From assembly GCA_910586205.1 (NCBI GenBank), contig CAJUGD010000002.1:62001-126000 (forward strand): a stretch of DNA of 64,000 nucleotides, given 5' to 3'. The translations under genes were made by a program, and so were the position numbers. The notes under the pieces are model-generated. The model was not told where the DNA came from. It saw only the letters and a program-made list of their open reading frames with translations, and did no database searches. The stretch is from an uncultured Lachnospiraceae bacterium. GTDB lineage: Bacteria; Bacillota; Clostridia; Lachnospirales; Lachnospiraceae. Positions within the stretch are counted from its first letter, which is position 1; every line of letters starts with the position of its first letter. Of this stretch, positions 41,990 through 50,698 are shown one piece after another.

Positions 41990-42949
41990 CTATCTTTTCC
42001 CCTTATCATAAATCTCCCCCAGCGCCCGAGGCGACCGGTTATACCGGGAAAAGAATACCAAAAGAAGCAGCGTCACCACATAAGGCAGGGTCATAACCAA
42101 ATCCGAATAACTGCTGGGCATCTGCATTTTCTGCACCAGATAATACCCTCCTGACCGTGCAAACCCAAACAGCAGGCAAGACCCCAAAGTAGGAAGAATC
42201 GTCCAGTTTCCAAAAATCAAAGCCGCAATGGCCAAATACCCATACCCCACATAAATGCTGGAAGAAAAATTTGCAGAAATAGAGTAGGCAAAACAAATCC
42301 CTGCCAGCCCGGATAATCCCCCGGACACCATCACAGCCACAAGACGCACTTTCCCCACATCCACTCCCGCTGCATCCACTGCGTGAGGATTATCCCCGCA
42401 GGCACGCAGATTCATGCCATACCGGGTTTTATACATCACATACCAGGCAGCCAGAGCCACCAATACAATAATAACCTCAAAGGGATACAAATCCTTAAAC
42501 ACAGCCCCCAGAACCGGAATCTGAGACAGCCCGGGAACCGTGATCCGTGCCGACACTCCCAGTACAAACTTATCTGACGCCGCCCCAAACACACTGCGGT
42601 TTAAATACTTGGTCAGAAAAGCCGTCAAAGCCATAGCCAAAATATTGATCACCACACCGCTGATCACCTGGTTAGCCTTAAACCGGATACACAAAAGAGC
42701 ATGAAGCAGCGAATAAAGCGTACCGCCCACCACCGCAAAAATCACAGCCAGATAAAAAGGCGCCTGAGACTGATCCGAAAAGCTTCCCGCTGCCAGCACT
42801 GCCGCCAGTGCGCCGGTAAAAGCCCCCACCCCCTGTAATCCCTCCAAAGCCAGATTGGTAATCCCGCTTTTTTCACTGTAGATTCCGCCGATAGCCATAA
42901 TAAACAATGGCAGGGAAAATGATAATCCATCAATGATAATCCTGTCCAT
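41990..42949 (-). CDS. Nucleoside-type ABC transporter permease (NupQ/YufQ-like)
   Basis: A 319-residue BPD_transp_2 permease with about nine spans. Its start LSFSLPLFIMAIGGIYSEKSGITNLALEGLQ and the block YGMNLRACGDNPHAVDAAGVDVGKVRL followed by SGGLSGLAGI are typical of the YufQ group that works with YufP, YufO and a BMP receptor to import nucleosides. It overlaps the upstream permease gene by one base. It lies before the deaminase gene. Confidence 0.92.
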   Translation of the reverse strand: MDRIIIDGLSFSLPLFIMAIGGIYSEKSGITNLALEGLQGVGAFTGALAAVLAAGSFSDQSQAPFYLAVIFAVVGGTLYSLLHALLCIRFKANQVISGVVINILAMALTAFLTKYLNRSVFGAASDKFVLGVSARITVPGLSQIPVLGAVFKDLYPFEVIIVLVALAAWYVMYKTRYGMNLRACGDNPHAVDAAGVDVGKVRLVAVMVSGGLSGLAGICFAYSISANFSSSIYVGYGYLAIAALIFGNWTILPTLGSCLLFGFARSGGYYLVQKMQMPSSYSDLVMTLPYVVTLLLLVFFSRYNRSPRALGEIYDKGKR

Positions 42950-44091
42950 CAGCCCTTCCCCCTTTCTTCCTCCAGCTCATCCTTAAAATTCTTCACCTTA
43001 TACCGGATAAATACCCCGCAGGCAGAAAACAAAAGAATCACGCCTGTAATCACAGACGCAATCTCTGACTCCAGCCCAGAGGAAGAATTCATATACGTGC
43101 TTCCCTTGCTTATAATGGTAATCAGAAACGAAGAAAAAATAATCCCCACAGGATTGCTGTTAGCCAAAAGAGACACTGCAATGGCATCAAATCCCGTGCT
43201 GGGAAGCACTCTTGGCTGAATAGACCCAAAATATCCCAAATAATAGGTCACTCCCGCCAATCCTGCCAGTCCTCCGGAAATGATCATGGAAGCCACCACA
43301 TTCCTTCCCACATTGATTCCCGCATACCTTGCTGCATTTCGGCTGGTGCCCACACACTTGATCTCATAACCAAATACGGTCCGGTCCAGCAGAAATTTGA
43401 TCAGCACTGCCGTAATCACTGCCAGCACAATTCCCAAAGGAATGTCCATTTTCAAGTTCCCTACCGGCGTATCCATAAGCGTCAGCCGCGCTGCCTTGGA
43501 CACTGCATTGGATTGCCTGGACACCGGATTTACATAGTAGGTATTGATGAAAAAGCTGATCACATACTGAGCTATGTAGTTAATCATAATAGAAGAAACC
43601 ACTTCATTAATGTTAAACTGATGCTTCAGCCATCCGATCAATCCGCCTACAGCCGCCCCGGCTAAGATCCCAACCACCAGCACCAAAGGCTTTGCCGCCG
43701 GAGCTGCCAGAGAGCTGTATCCCACAATCAAAGTAGTAAGAAATCCTGCCGTCAGCATCTGCCCGGAAACCCCGATGTTAAAAAGCCCTGCCCGAAGCGC
43801 CACTGCCACAGAAAGAGATGCAAACAGCATAGGGGTCCAGGCATTGAGAAAGCTGGTAAAATCCGTCAGCATACTCTTATATCCGGCATAAGAAGGCTTC
43901 GGCAAAAGCCCGGATCCCTGGAGAAGATTCTGGTAAGCCACAGCCGGATTCTTTCCCAAAAACAGAATTACCACTGCTCCTGCAAGCAGGCTTAAGGCAA
44001 TGGCAAAAAGCGGAATTGTCACCGCCTGCTGCCGCTCGTTTCCCAATATGCGGACCATCCCCTGCTTAAATCCACGGCTAATTCCCTTCAT
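42949..44091 (-). CDS. Nucleoside-type ABC transporter permease (NupP/YufP-like)
   Basis: A 380-residue partner permease of the same class. It has FASLSVAVALRAGLFNIGVSGQMLTAGF, the family block YEIKCVGTSRNAARYAGINVGRNV and SGGLAGLAGVTYYLGYFGSIQP. It overlaps the ATPase gene by 14 bases and the next permease by one, so translation is coupled. Confidence 0.92.
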   Translation of the reverse strand: MKGISRGFKQGMVRILGNERQQAVTIPLFAIALSLLAGAVVILFLGKNPAVAYQNLLQGSGLLPKPSYAGYKSMLTDFTSFLNAWTPMLFASLSVAVALRAGLFNIGVSGQMLTAGFLTTLIVGYSSLAAPAAKPLVLVVGILAGAAVGGLIGWLKHQFNINEVVSSIMINYIAQYVISFFINTYYVNPVSRQSNAVSKAARLTLMDTPVGNLKMDIPLGIVLAVITAVLIKFLLDRTVFGYEIKCVGTSRNAARYAGINVGRNVVASMIISGGLAGLAGVTYYLGYFGSIQPRVLPSTGFDAIAVSLLANSNPVGIIFSSFLITIISKGSTYMNSSSGLESEIASVITGVILLFSACGVFIRYKVKNFKDELEEERGKG

Positions 44092-45664
44092 CCGACTTCA
44101 CCCCCATCATAAATTCTCCCACTTCATTGGCAGTCAGCGCTGCCCTGTCTGCAATCTTTTGGATCTTTCCATTGTAAATAACACCGATCGTATCTGCCAA
44201 ATCCATGATCTCATCCAGCTCCAGAGAGATCAGAAGAATGGCTTTTCCCCCGTCCCTCTCCTGTATAATCTGGCGGTGAATATTCTCAATCGCTCCGATG
44301 TCCAGACCCCGGGTAGGCTGCACGAAAATCATCAGCGGAGACTTCAGCTCAATCTCCCGTCCGATAATCGCCTTCTGCTGATTGCCACCGCTCATCGAAC
44401 GAACTACGGTTCCCACACCCTGTCCGCTTCGAATGTCATACCTCTCAATCAATTCCTCTCCATACCGGGTAAATTCTCCCTGGTTTAAAATCCCCCTTTT
44501 GGAAAACGGCTCCTTAAAATAATCCTTCAGGGCAAGATTTTCCTCTAAGGTAAAGTCCAGCACCAGGCCATAAGCCTGCCGATCCTCCGGAATGTAGGAA
44601 ATGCCCTCCAAAGTACGCCTGCGGATACTGTAGCCGGTAATATCCGTCCCATTCAGCAGAATGCTTCCCTCTGATGCTTTCATAAGCCCGGCAACCGCAT
44701 CAGCAATCTCCACCTGCCCGTTGCCGGAAACCCCTGCAATGGCAAAGATCTCCCCTCCCCGCACGGAAAAAGACACATCCTTTACCACCTCAAAGCCATC
44801 CTGGTTCTTCACGGTCAGATTCTTTACCTCCAAAACCGTACCTTTATATTCCGGTTCTTTTTTCTCTACGGTAAAGTTTACCTCGCGTCCCACCATCAGA
44901 TTGGCCATGGTCTTTGTGGAGGTAAGGGCCACATCCAGCACATCTACCAGCCTTCCGCGGTTCAGTATCCCGCAGCGATCCGCCACCTTCTTGATCTCCT
45001 CCAGCTTATGGGTGATCAAAATAATGGTCTTTCCGTTCTCCCGAAGCCCTCGGATAATATCCAGCAAGAACTCGATCTCCTGAGGCGTCAGCACGGCTGT
45101 AGGCTCATCAAATATCAGAATCTCTGCTTCCCGGTAAAGCATTTTCAGAATCTCCACCCTCTGCCTTACAGACACATTCAGATTCTCGATCACATCCGCA
45201 GGATTGACCTCCAGACCATATTTCCTGGAAAGCTCTGCCACCTTTTGATCTGCCTTTTTTATATCCATATAGGGCAGGATTCCAAACAGCCGGTCTTTAT
45301 TTTCCAGCCCCAAAATAATGTTCTCCGTAATGGTGTAATTTTCCACCAGCTTAAAATGCTGATGTACCATGCCTATATTCAGCCTGGTGGCATAGCTGGG
45401 TGATGTGATCCTTTCTTTTTTTCCCCGGATGATAATCTCCCCCTCATCCGGCTCGTACATCCCAAACAGCATACTCATCAATGTAGACTTTCCTGCCCCG
45501 TTCTCCCCTAGAAGGGCAAAAATCTCACCTTTTCTGATCTGCAGCGTCACGTCGTCATTGGCCACGATTCCCGGGAAGCGTTTGGTAATATGATTCATCT
45601 GGATAATCCAGTCAGCTTCCTTGCCCGTGTGCTTTCCCGGACGCTCTGTAATATTCTCCGACAT
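44078..45664 (-). CDS. Nucleoside-type ABC transporter ATP-binding protein, double domain (NupO/YufO-like)
   Basis: A 528-residue protein with two ATPase domains. The first has Walker A GENGAGKS, a signature LNVSVRQRVEILK, and Walker B ILIFDEPTAVLTPQE. The second is degenerate at Walker A (GVSGNGQVE) but retains a signature MSGGNQQKAII and a Walker B-like LMIFVQPTRGLD, as usual for this class (RbsA/YufO). It lies 110 bp after the receptor gene, with a strong terminator between them. Confidence 0.94.
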   Translation of the reverse strand: MSENITERPGKHTGKEADWIIQMNHITKRFPGIVANDDVTLQIRKGEIFALLGENGAGKSTLMSMLFGMYEPDEGEIIIRGKKERITSPSYATRLNIGMVHQHFKLVENYTITENIILGLENKDRLFGILPYMDIKKADQKVAELSRKYGLEVNPADVIENLNVSVRQRVEILKMLYREAEILIFDEPTAVLTPQEIEFLLDIIRGLRENGKTIILITHKLEEIKKVADRCGILNRGRLVDVLDVALTSTKTMANLMVGREVNFTVEKKEPEYKGTVLEVKNLTVKNQDGFEVVKDVSFSVRGGEIFAIAGVSGNGQVEIADAVAGLMKASEGSILLNGTDITGYSIRRRTLEGISYIPEDRQAYGLVLDFTLEENLALKDYFKEPFSKRGILNQGEFTRYGEELIERYDIRSGQGVGTVVRSMSGGNQQKAIIGREIELKSPLMIFVQPTRGLDIGAIENIHRQIIQERDGGKAILLISLELDEIMDLADTIGVIYNGKIQKIADRAALTANEVGEFMMGVKSDEGN

Positions 45665-45715
45665 GCCGTTCCTCCTCTATTTGAATTGAGATCTGTTGCA
45701 GAGACTTTCATAGCA

Positions 45716-45765
45716 AAAATCCCGGCTCATAGGCATCCAAAACAGAATCCTACAAGCCGGGATTT
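45716..45765 (-). terminator. Intra-operon terminator between receptor and ATPase genes
   Basis: On minus, AATCCCGGCTTGTAGG pairs with CCTATGAGCCGGGATT (16 bp, with one mismatch) and is followed by TTTTGC. It would end most transcripts after the receptor gene and allow some readthrough to the transporter genes. Confidence 0.85.
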
Positions 45766-45774
45766 TCTCAGCTC

Positions 45775-47007
45775 TTATTTAAGCCCCGGAAAATCGTCCG
45801 GCTGAATCTCATTAAAATTGGCCGCCGGAACAATGGTTCCATTCTTTACCAATTCATAAGCCTCATCCAGCTTCTCAACTGTCTCTGCAGACATCTGATG
45901 GCGTCCGTCTTCCTTCACAAAACCAGTGGAATCTGTGTCAGCCCCCAAAAGTGCATTGGTTCCTGCAAAGCTTCCCTCTGTAATCGCTGTAAGCTGCTTC
46001 TCTACATTCATGCCCATCACCTTCAGCCCGGAGGTCAGAATAATGTTCTCAGAGCCATTGGCGCCGTCATCATACTGATCCACGTCACAGCCGATCACCT
46101 TCACGCCGGAAGCTTCCTTAGCTGCAGTAAACACGCCGTTTCCGGAACCGCCTGCTGCCACAAAGATAATGTCGCAGCCCTGGTCAATCAAAGCCTTTCC
46201 TACCACCTTGCCGGTAGCCTCGTCAGCAAAGCTTCCCACATAGTTGCCGCCCACATTGGCATTGGTCACATCGGTTCCTGCATAAGAAGCGATCTCCACA
46301 ATCTCCGCCGCAGCGCCCAGCTTGGCATTGGCATAATTTACACCAGACTCAAAACCATACTGATAGTTTACATTAGACGGATAAGCGATTCCGTTGACCA
46401 CAGCCACCTTGCCGGTCTTGGTCTCCAAAGCCGCTGCCATACCCGCGAAAAATCCGCTCTCCTGCTCCTTAAACTGCATGGCGTATACATTGTCACAGGC
46501 AATCTCTGTGCCCTCTGCATCTGTGGGATAGGAATCTACCAGCAAAAACTTCACATCTGGATTGTCGTTGGCAATAGCCCCGATTGCCGCAAACTGGAAT
46601 CCGCAGCACACGATCACGTCATAATCTGCCACAATATCCTGTACAGCCTGTACGGCGGCAGCCGTATCGCCGGTCTCCTCCCGTACCGGTGTCACCACAG
46701 CATCCGGATGAGACTCAATAAATGCCAGAATCCCATTGTAATTGTCCTCATTAAAGGAACCGTCGTCCACACCTGACGGGCTGCTGACAATAGCGATCTT
46801 CAAAGCGCCGCCTGTTGCCTCGCCGTTTGCCTCACCCTCTGCGGGAGCTTCCCCTTCTGCCGGAGCCTGGCTTTCCGCTGCCCCGCCTGAAGCCTCGGTC
46901 TGCGCTGCTGTGGAAGCCGGCTCCTGGGAACCGCCGCCTCCGCCGCAGCCTGCTAACAGCGTACCGGTCAGCGCCATGGTCATGATCGCACATAACATTT
47001 TCTTCAT
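45775..47007 (-). CDS. BMP family nucleoside-binding lipoprotein
   Basis: A 410-residue receptor with lipoprotein signal (LLAGC, Cys21), a Glu/Ala/Gly-rich linker (about 25-65), and the BMP (PnrA/Med) fold. Signature segments are SSPSGVDDGSFNEDNYNGI, FQFAAIGAIANDNPDVKFLLVDS, MQFKEQESGFFAGMAAALE, and DVDQYDDGANGSENIILTSGLKVMGMNVEKQL. Such receptors bind purine and pyrimidine nucleosides. It is followed by a terminator, then the ATPase and two permeases. A 13-bp tandem repeat lies upstream. Confidence 0.95.
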   Translation of the reverse strand: MKKMLCAIMTMALTGTLLAGCGGGGGSQEPASTAAQTEASGGAAESQAPAEGEAPAEGEANGEATGGALKIAIVSSPSGVDDGSFNEDNYNGILAFIESHPDAVVTPVREETGDTAAAVQAVQDIVADYDVIVCCGFQFAAIGAIANDNPDVKFLLVDSYPTDAEGTEIACDNVYAMQFKEQESGFFAGMAAALETKTGKVAVVNGIAYPSNVNYQYGFESGVNYANAKLGAAAEIVEIASYAGTDVTNANVGGNYVGSFADEATGKVVGKALIDQGCDIIFVAAGGSGNGVFTAAKEASGVKVIGCDVDQYDDGANGSENIILTSGLKVMGMNVEKQLTAITEGSFAGTNALLGADTDSTGFVKEDGRHQMSAETVEKLDEAYELVKNGTIVPAANFNEIQPDDFPGLK

Positions 47008-47101
47008 TGTGAAATGTCCTCCTTATTTGGTAAAAATACTTAAAAAATATTACCCCTTTATTTTTACTACGAATTTGAAGAAAAGACAAGAAGTTTTTAG
47101 A

Positions 47102-47127
47102 TTTTTGTCTGTCATTTTTGTCTGTCA
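47102..47127 (-). repeat. 13-bp tandem direct repeat upstream of the BMP receptor
   Basis: TGACAGACAAAAA occurs twice without a gap on minus (47115-47127 and 47102-47114), between the mtnA stop and a likely promoter for the receptor (TTGTCT, 17 bp, TAAAAA, ending near 47061). MocR-type regulators often bind direct repeats, and one is encoded at the head of this locus. Confidence 0.7.
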
Positions 47128-47146
47128 GGGCATTGGTAACAGGAAT

Positions 47147-48229
47147 TTAAACCATGTTTTTGCCGAGGACCGCTTTCTTTAAACTATCCGTATACGGCGG
47201 ATAACAGATCCCATTCTCCGTAATAATCGCAGTAATCAGCGAGTGATCGGTCACATCAAACGCAGGGTTATAGCATTTTACTTCTTCTAATGCCATAGGG
47301 AGCTCATAAAACTTCTTCTTGATCTCGTCCGGGCTGCGAAGCTCAATATGGATATCCTCTCCTGTCTTACAGCTTAAGTCAACCGTTGAGCTGGGCCCTA
47401 ACACATAAAACGGGATCTTGTAATGCTTTGCCAGGATGGCCACGCCGCTGGTTCCGATCTTATTGGCCGCGTCTCCGTTGGCAGCCACCCGGTCACAGCC
47501 CACAAGACATGCCTGGATCCATCCGTTCTTCATCACCAGGCTTGCCATGTTATCGCAGATCAGGGTCACATCGATTCCTGCTCTCTGCAGCTCATAAGAA
47601 GTCAAACGGGCCCCCTGCAGAAGCGGCCTGGTCTCGTCGGCAAACACCTTAAACTCCATGCCCTGTTCCTTCCCCAGAAAAAGCGGGCCCAAAGCCGTGC
47701 CATAGCGGGATGTGGCAAGAGGTCCGGCATTGCAGTGAGTCAGGATACCGTCCCCATCCTTTAAAAGCGACAGTCCGTATTCGGAGATAGCCCTGCACAT
47801 TTTCATGTCCTCCTGCCAGATAGCAAGACATTCCTCCTCCAAAAGCTTGAGAATATCTTCCACGGACGATTCCTTATGTGCTGTCACCACCTGCTCCATA
47901 CGGTTTAAAGCCCAGCTTAGATTCACTGCCGTGGGCCTTGCCGAATCCAGATATTGCCTGTATTTTCGGAATTGGGCATAAAAGTCATCATAACTCTCTG
48001 TGTCAATCGTCCGTGCCAGAACATAGATGCCAAATCCCGCACAGATCCCAATGGCAGGCGCTCCCCGCACCTTTAATTCAAAAATTGCATCATACAGATC
48101 CTTGGCAGTCCTTAACGTCAGATATTCCGTTTTAGACGGAAGTTTGGTCTGGTCTATGATCACAACAGACGCCCTGTCCTCCCCCAGCTTTACATTATCA
48201 ATGTGCGTGACCTGTCTTAAACGGTCCAT
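47147..48229 (-). CDS. mtnA: S-methyl-5-thioribose-1-phosphate isomerase (or 5-deoxyribose-1-P isomerase)
   Basis: MtnA turns 5-methylthioribose-1-phosphate into the ribulose form and also accepts 5-deoxyribose-1-phosphate. The 360-residue protein shows RGAPAIGICAGFG, SARPTAVNLSWALNRM, THCNAGPLATSRYGTALGPL with the catalytic Cys, ETRPLLQGARLTSYEL, GCDRVAANGDAANKIGT with the catalytic Asp, and VLGPSSTVDL. It follows the alcohol dehydrogenase by 15 bp and lies 139 bp before the BMP receptor. Next to a class II aldolase, rather than mtnBCD genes, it points to the DHAP shunt and not the Met salvage pathway. Confidence 0.94.
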   Translation of the reverse strand: MDRLRQVTHIDNVKLGEDRASVVIIDQTKLPSKTEYLTLRTAKDLYDAIFELKVRGAPAIGICAGFGIYVLARTIDTESYDDFYAQFRKYRQYLDSARPTAVNLSWALNRMEQVVTAHKESSVEDILKLLEEECLAIWQEDMKMCRAISEYGLSLLKDGDGILTHCNAGPLATSRYGTALGPLFLGKEQGMEFKVFADETRPLLQGARLTSYELQRAGIDVTLICDNMASLVMKNGWIQACLVGCDRVAANGDAANKIGTSGVAILAKHYKIPFYVLGPSSTVDLSCKTGEDIHIELRSPDEIKKKFYELPMALEEVKCYNPAFDVTDHSLITAIITENGICYPPYTDSLKKAVLGKNMV

Positions 48230-48244
48230 TTTATGCTCCCTCCT

Positions 48245-49201
48245 TTAATCTTCATTTCCTCCCATCAAAAATCCCGCCTTAAATGCTCTGGAACGAAACG
48301 CATCTTCCCAGTCCTTCAGCTCATAAAATTCTACAGGCGGAAGCTTCACCAGACCTTTCTCCAAAAGCCGCAGCGCCGGTTCAAAGGGACCGCACCGGCT
48401 GCCCTTAACGGTCACCTCATTGACCACCAGCCGGCTCATATCCACATTCACGGTTCCTGCGTAAGTGCTTTTCAGCACAATCATCCCCTGCCTGCGCACC
48501 AGCCTTGACGCCAAATCCAGCCCGGACGGTGCGCCGGAAGCTTCCACAATGATCTCAAACGTCTCCTTTGTATGCTCTGCATCTTCCGGCATCCAAGTTC
48601 TTGCCATGCTCTTAAACTGTTCCAGCTTTTCAGGATGCTTTCCAATCACTACCACCTCCGCGCCCTGAAGATGCAGCACTGACGCTGTCAAAAAGGCAAG
48701 GCGGCCATCCCCCACAACCGCCACAGTCCTATCAGGGCTTATATGCACCTGCGCCGGAATTTCCAAAGCAGCGGCCAAAGGTTCTGTCAGCAGCGCCTCC
48801 CTCAGATCCAGGCCAAGAGGCACCTCATGGAGCAGATGGGTGGAAAGGGTCATATACTCCCCAAAGCATCCGTCCTTCCCGTCCATGCCGATGACCTTGC
48901 GCTCCAGGCAGTGCTTTTCCCTGCTGGTACGGCAATAAATACAGTGACCGCATCCCGCATTCAGCTCACCTACCACCCGGCGGCCTGTCCAAAAAGGTTC
49001 TGATGATTTCTCTACAATTCCCACAAACTCATGTCCCATGACCCCTTTAAAATCAGGCCGGTATCCTCTTAACACCTCCCGATCCGTATTGCAGATCCCT
49101 GCATAGAGAATCCGAATCAGGCTTTCCTCCTGTCCCGGCACAGGCATAGGCAGATCCTCCCTGTAGATCGCGCCCTGCCCGTCAAAATAAATCCCCTTCA
49201 T
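48245..49201 (-). CDS. Zinc-dependent MDR alcohol dehydrogenase
   Basis: A 318-residue medium-chain dehydrogenase. The catalytic zinc site is AGICNTDRE (Cys37) and MGHEFVG (His57, Glu58); the structural zinc site is the four-Cys lobe at 84, 87, 90 and 98. The Rossmann motif AVVGDGRLAFLTASVLHLQG binds NAD(P). It is shorter than the usual 340-350. The start is MKGIYFDGQ with AAGGAG upstream. It lies between aldolase and mtnA. In this context it may reduce the acetaldehyde or methylthioacetaldehyde released by the aldolase. Confidence 0.88.
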   Translation of the reverse strand: MKGIYFDGQGAIYREDLPMPVPGQEESLIRILYAGICNTDREVLRGYRPDFKGVMGHEFVGIVEKSSEPFWTGRRVVGELNAGCGHCIYCRTSREKHCLERKVIGMDGKDGCFGEYMTLSTHLLHEVPLGLDLREALLTEPLAAALEIPAQVHISPDRTVAVVGDGRLAFLTASVLHLQGAEVVVIGKHPEKLEQFKSMARTWMPEDAEHTKETFEIIVEASGAPSGLDLASRLVRRQGMIVLKSTYAGTVNVDMSRLVVNEVTVKGSRCGPFEPALRLLEKGLVKLPPVEFYELKDWEDAFRSRAFKAGFLMGGNED

Positions 49202-49247
49202 ACCATTGCTCCTTTTTGCAGATACGTTTTCTGATACTGTTTTTCTA

Positions 49248-49877
49248 TCATTCCTCATACCCGGGAATCACCGCCGGATTTCCGCTCTGCAGAGCCATAT
49301 GATAAATCCTGGCCGTATCCTCCACATAGACACTGTTGGTATATGCTGCGCTGATACTCTCTCCTACTGCCACAACTCCATGGTTTGCCATCAAACAGGC
49401 ATTTTTCCGCTTCAAAATCGGTACTGCATTTAATCCTACCTGGGCGCTGCCCTGCTCCGCATAAGGGCTCACTTCCAGCTTTCCCTTCAAAAACGGGATC
49501 ATCTCAATCAAAACCACTGGAATCTCCTGGTGATTCACCGCAAAGCTGGTTGCATAAGGAGAATGGGTATGCACCACTGCCCCTACATGGGGAAGATGTT
49601 TATAGATCTCCGCATGCATCCTCCACTCGGAAGACGGCTTATGACAGCCTTCCTTCACCTGGGCCTCCAGATCCGTAACCACAATATCCTTTTCCTTCAT
49701 GATCTCATAGTCATAAGAGCTTGGCGTGATAACCATCCATCCCTTCTCCGGCCAAAACACGCTCATATTTCCGCTGGTTCCTGCCATCAGCTTTTCCCGA
49801 TAGGCTTTTTTCGCCGTCTCTAACACCGCCCGCTTCAATTCCTCCAGCTTTCCTGGTTTCTCTGTAATAATCTCCAT
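49248..49877 (-). CDS. Class II aldolase (fuculose-1-phosphate aldolase-like)
   Basis: A 209-residue zinc aldolase. It has GTSGNMSV and TPSSYDYE (phosphate binding), the catalytic Glu84 in SSEWRMHAEIY, zinc ligands His103 and His105 in VVHTHSPYATSF and His166 in MANHGVV. Members cleave fuculose-1-phosphate, ribulose phosphates or, in the DHAP shunt, 5-deoxyribulose-1-phosphate and 5-methylthioribulose-1-phosphate. Beside mtnA and a dehydrogenase, the last role is the most likely. It lies 29 bp after the phosphatase gene. Confidence 0.92.
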   Translation of the reverse strand: MEIITEKPGKLEELKRAVLETAKKAYREKLMAGTSGNMSVFWPEKGWMVITPSSYDYEIMKEKDIVVTDLEAQVKEGCHKPSSEWRMHAEIYKHLPHVGAVVHTHSPYATSFAVNHQEIPVVLIEMIPFLKGKLEVSPYAEQGSAQVGLNAVPILKRKNACLMANHGVVAVGESISAAYTNSVYVEDTARIYHMALQSGNPAVIPGYEE

Positions 49878-49906
49878 AAATATCCCCTTCCCTCATCCTG
49901 AATCTT

Positions 49907-50680
49907 TCAGTGTCTCTGCCCCTCATTTCCATAAGTCTCACAAAACCTGGCTGAAAAGGAAGGCTCCTCCTTTCCCTTATACAAATGGGAAATATCCCCC
50001 AGCCGCAGTGCCCGAAAGGCGGCAATCCCCTGCTGCCTCTCCTCTGTCACCACCTCGCTGACAGAGGTAGGCGCTAATGCCAGTGTGTGCCAAAGCACAA
50101 AAGGAGACACATTCCACAGATGGGAAAGCAGCACACAGGTGATTCCAAAATGGCAGAAAAAAGTAACCGTGGCCTCGCTTTCCTGCTTTACCCTATAATG
50201 TCTCCCCTCCCGCACATAACCATACTGTTCCAAAAGCCTGTCAAAGCCTGCTGCCACCGAATCATATACAAAGACCAGGTCACTGCACCGGGCTGCTTCT
50301 GACTGCCGCCATTTTTCCCGATCCAAGTATTCCTCATTTTCCGTCCAGTAAGAGGGCACCATATCCCAGGCGATCCGTGTCCTGAAATGTTCTCCATCCA
50401 TCTTTACGTCAGGATACGCCTTTTGCAGCTCTTTTGATCCATTAACATCCACTTTTGCCGGAAATTCCCGCAGCCATTCCAAAGTCTCAGCCTCTTTTCC
50501 CAGCTTCTTCAGGCAATATGCTGCGGTGGCCTGAGCCCTGCCGAAAGGCGACTGATAACAGTCCCCCATCCTTAGTTCCTTGGCCATCTCCCCTAAAAGC
50601 GCTGCCTCCCGATGACCCTTTTCTGTCAGAGTATCCCTTACATAATCCGGATCCCCATGACGAATCAGCAAAATCCTCAT
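49907..50680 (-). CDS. Histidine phosphatase family protein
   Basis: A 257-residue member of the phosphoglycerate-mutase-like family. The catalytic His lies in LIRHGDPDY (His8), followed by DTLTEKGHREA, YQSPFGRAQATAAYCLKK, and a late HFGITCVLL that provides the second His. An insert of about 60 residues separates these halves. Its substrate is unknown; in this locus a pentose-phosphate is a fair guess. It lies 18 bp after mocR and 29 bp before the aldolase. Confidence 0.87.
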   Translation of the reverse strand: MRILLIRHGDPDYVRDTLTEKGHREAALLGEMAKELRMGDCYQSPFGRAQATAAYCLKKLGKEAETLEWLREFPAKVDVNGSKELQKAYPDVKMDGEHFRTRIAWDMVPSYWTENEEYLDREKWRQSEAARCSDLVFVYDSVAAGFDRLLEQYGYVREGRHYRVKQESEATVTFFCHFGITCVLLSHLWNVSPFVLWHTLALAPTSVSEVVTEERQQGIAAFRALRLGDISHLYKGKEEPSFSARFCETYGNEGQRH

Positions 50681-50698
50681 AGTTTTCCCCTTTCTTTT

